Shown: positions 63,014 through 64,000 of the stretch, one piece after another
Position numbering within the stretch: the first letter of the stretch is position 1
Layout: each line of letters begins with the position of its first letter
DNA from: an uncultured Saprospiraceae bacterium
Lineage (GTDB): Bacteria > Bacteroidota > Bacteroidia > Chitinophagales > Saprospiraceae
Length of the DNA: 64,000 nucleotides
Assembly: GCA_937928405.1 (NCBI GenBank)
Contig: CALFWZ010000066.1
Location: 1-64,000, forward strand
Reading direction: 5' to 3'
Notes under the pieces: generated by a model
The model's input: only the letters and a program-made list of their open reading frames with translations
What the model was told of the DNA's origin: nothing
Databases searched by the model: none
Position numbers and translations under genes: made by a program

Positions 63014-64000
63014 TTAAAACCCGAACTTCACCCCCAACTGCGCTCGCCATCTGGAATTCTGCAAATCAATGACAAATGGCTCTTCTGTCTCATCAATATT
63101 GAATTGAAATCGTGGTTGTTCATTTTCGATATCTACAAAATTCAGCAAGCTAAAACTTGAATTGACCACATTCGGTACAAACACTAAACGGCCCCAGTTT
63201 TTATTTAAAAAATTAAACAGATTGAGCATATCAAAACTGACCGATAAAGTTCTGCCGTTTTTAAGTTTTTTGCTGTATTGCAATTTCATATCTAGTTCAT
63301 GATTCCAAGGCGTCTTTGCGCCATTACGTTCTACATAATCACCTCTACGACTATTCAAGTAAGCATCCTTGCTGATATAATTATCGAGTCTTTGCCACTG
63401 CTCTGCTGCCGTTGCCGTTACTTACCCGGTATTATCTGTAATATCTACCAGTTTTATTTCTGAGGCATCCTGAGGAACATAGACCAAATCATTACGAGAA
63501 GAACCATCGCGATTAGGATCGCCTTGATAAACATAAGAAAAAGGACTACCAGAACGACCATTGTATAATAAGGAGATAAATATATTATTGGTTTCCCCAA
63601 GATCGATAGTATAAGCATGACTGGAAACAAATTTATGTCTCAGGTCAAAATTTGAAAATGAAAGATCTGGATCATTCCCAAAAATGGCTTGGTTCCACTC
63701 AAAGTTTGCGGCAGGAGAACTTCTTACGGTACTAGAAATATCCTTACTTAATCCATTGGTATATCCTAGATACCCTGCATAATTTCCTACTTCTTTTGAA
63801 ATGCCTGCGGTAAAATTATAACGGAAACCTTTATTGGTATTGGTTAACAAAAATACGTTGGTAAAATTTGGGTTAATCTTAATATCATCACCCGTTGCTA
63901 AAAAATAAGGACGGTTGTCTGCTCCTTGAAAATTACCGAGTTCGTCTTTTCTATTGATTGATTGAAAAAATATTCCTTTGAGAACTTCGGTGTACGTTGC
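63014..64000 (-). pseudogene. TonB-dependent receptor, C-terminal part, interrupted by an in-frame stop
   Basis: The minus strand encodes the C-terminal barrel of a TonB-dependent receptor with family words such as LSFSNFDLRHKFVSSHAY, LLYNGRSGSPFSYVYQGD, NRDGSSRNDLVYVP and RRGDYVERNGAKTPW. The reading frame is continuous from 64000 to 63014 except for one TAA at 63424-63422 (...DITDNTG-stop-VTATAAEQWQRL...). Sequence on both sides is in the same frame and aligns with the family, so this is a nonsense change, a sequencing error or rare read-through. The barrel end is FGVKLGF-like, with a final aromatic. The 5' part lies beyond the window. Confidence 0.8.

Overview
The window reads as a chromosomal segment of a Bacteroidota bacterium, most likely of the Saprospiria (Lewinella/Haliscomenobacter-like) type. 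The evidence is five very large exported proteins with type IX secretion (T9SS) C-terminal signals, a PorP/SprF-family protein, SprB repeats, two TonB-dependent receptors, promoters of the TAnnTTTG type, near absence of Shine-Dalgarno sequences, and AT-rich intergenic DNA. I see no tRNA, rRNA, CRISPR array, transposase or phage gene. The species assignment is inference.

Layout. 0-7 kb: a HAD phosphatase converges on a GSDH-type sugar dehydrogenase and a 1517-aa beta-helix/SprB/cohesin-like protein. 8-28 kb: a 2178-aa type-B-sorted repeat protein, a lipoprotein, a PorP/SprF protein, a small VOC protein and a 3347-aa SdrD-repeat protein. Two similar promoter regions at about 16.0 and 28.3 kb each precede roughly 300-nt, terminator-ended, apparently non-coding segments. 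28.5-42 kb: more ordinary genes, namely typA, signal peptidase I, DUF1573 and DUF2452 proteins, a coiled-coil protein, a PolB-like exonuclease, rpe, a TonB receptor and membrane proteins. 43-51.5 kb: an accessory mosaic in which short intergenic direct repeats (families A, B and C) border a leucine-rich ladder protein, a VOC protein and a RiPP cluster. 51.8-64 kb: a pappalysin-type metalloprotease with ten SprB repeats, an SH3 protein, a DUF1905/YdeI protein, a DUF2339/DUF3999 envelope pair, a CxxC membrane protein, a small orphan gene and a TonB receptor broken by an in-frame stop and cut by the window end.

How the genes work together. The surface proteins share the T9SS export route, and the PorP/SprF protein is of the kind that partners type-B-sorted adhesins. 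The RiPP cluster (47.8-50.5 kb) is a grasp-with-spasm system: a GG-leader precursor, an ATP-grasp ligase, an unrecognised 73-aa protein and a SPASM-domain protein, with the last three translationally coupled. A long imperfect stem between precursor and ligase probably sets their expression ratio. No transporter is present in the cluster. The RiPP cluster and the two candidate structured RNAs are the most promising places for undescribed biology.
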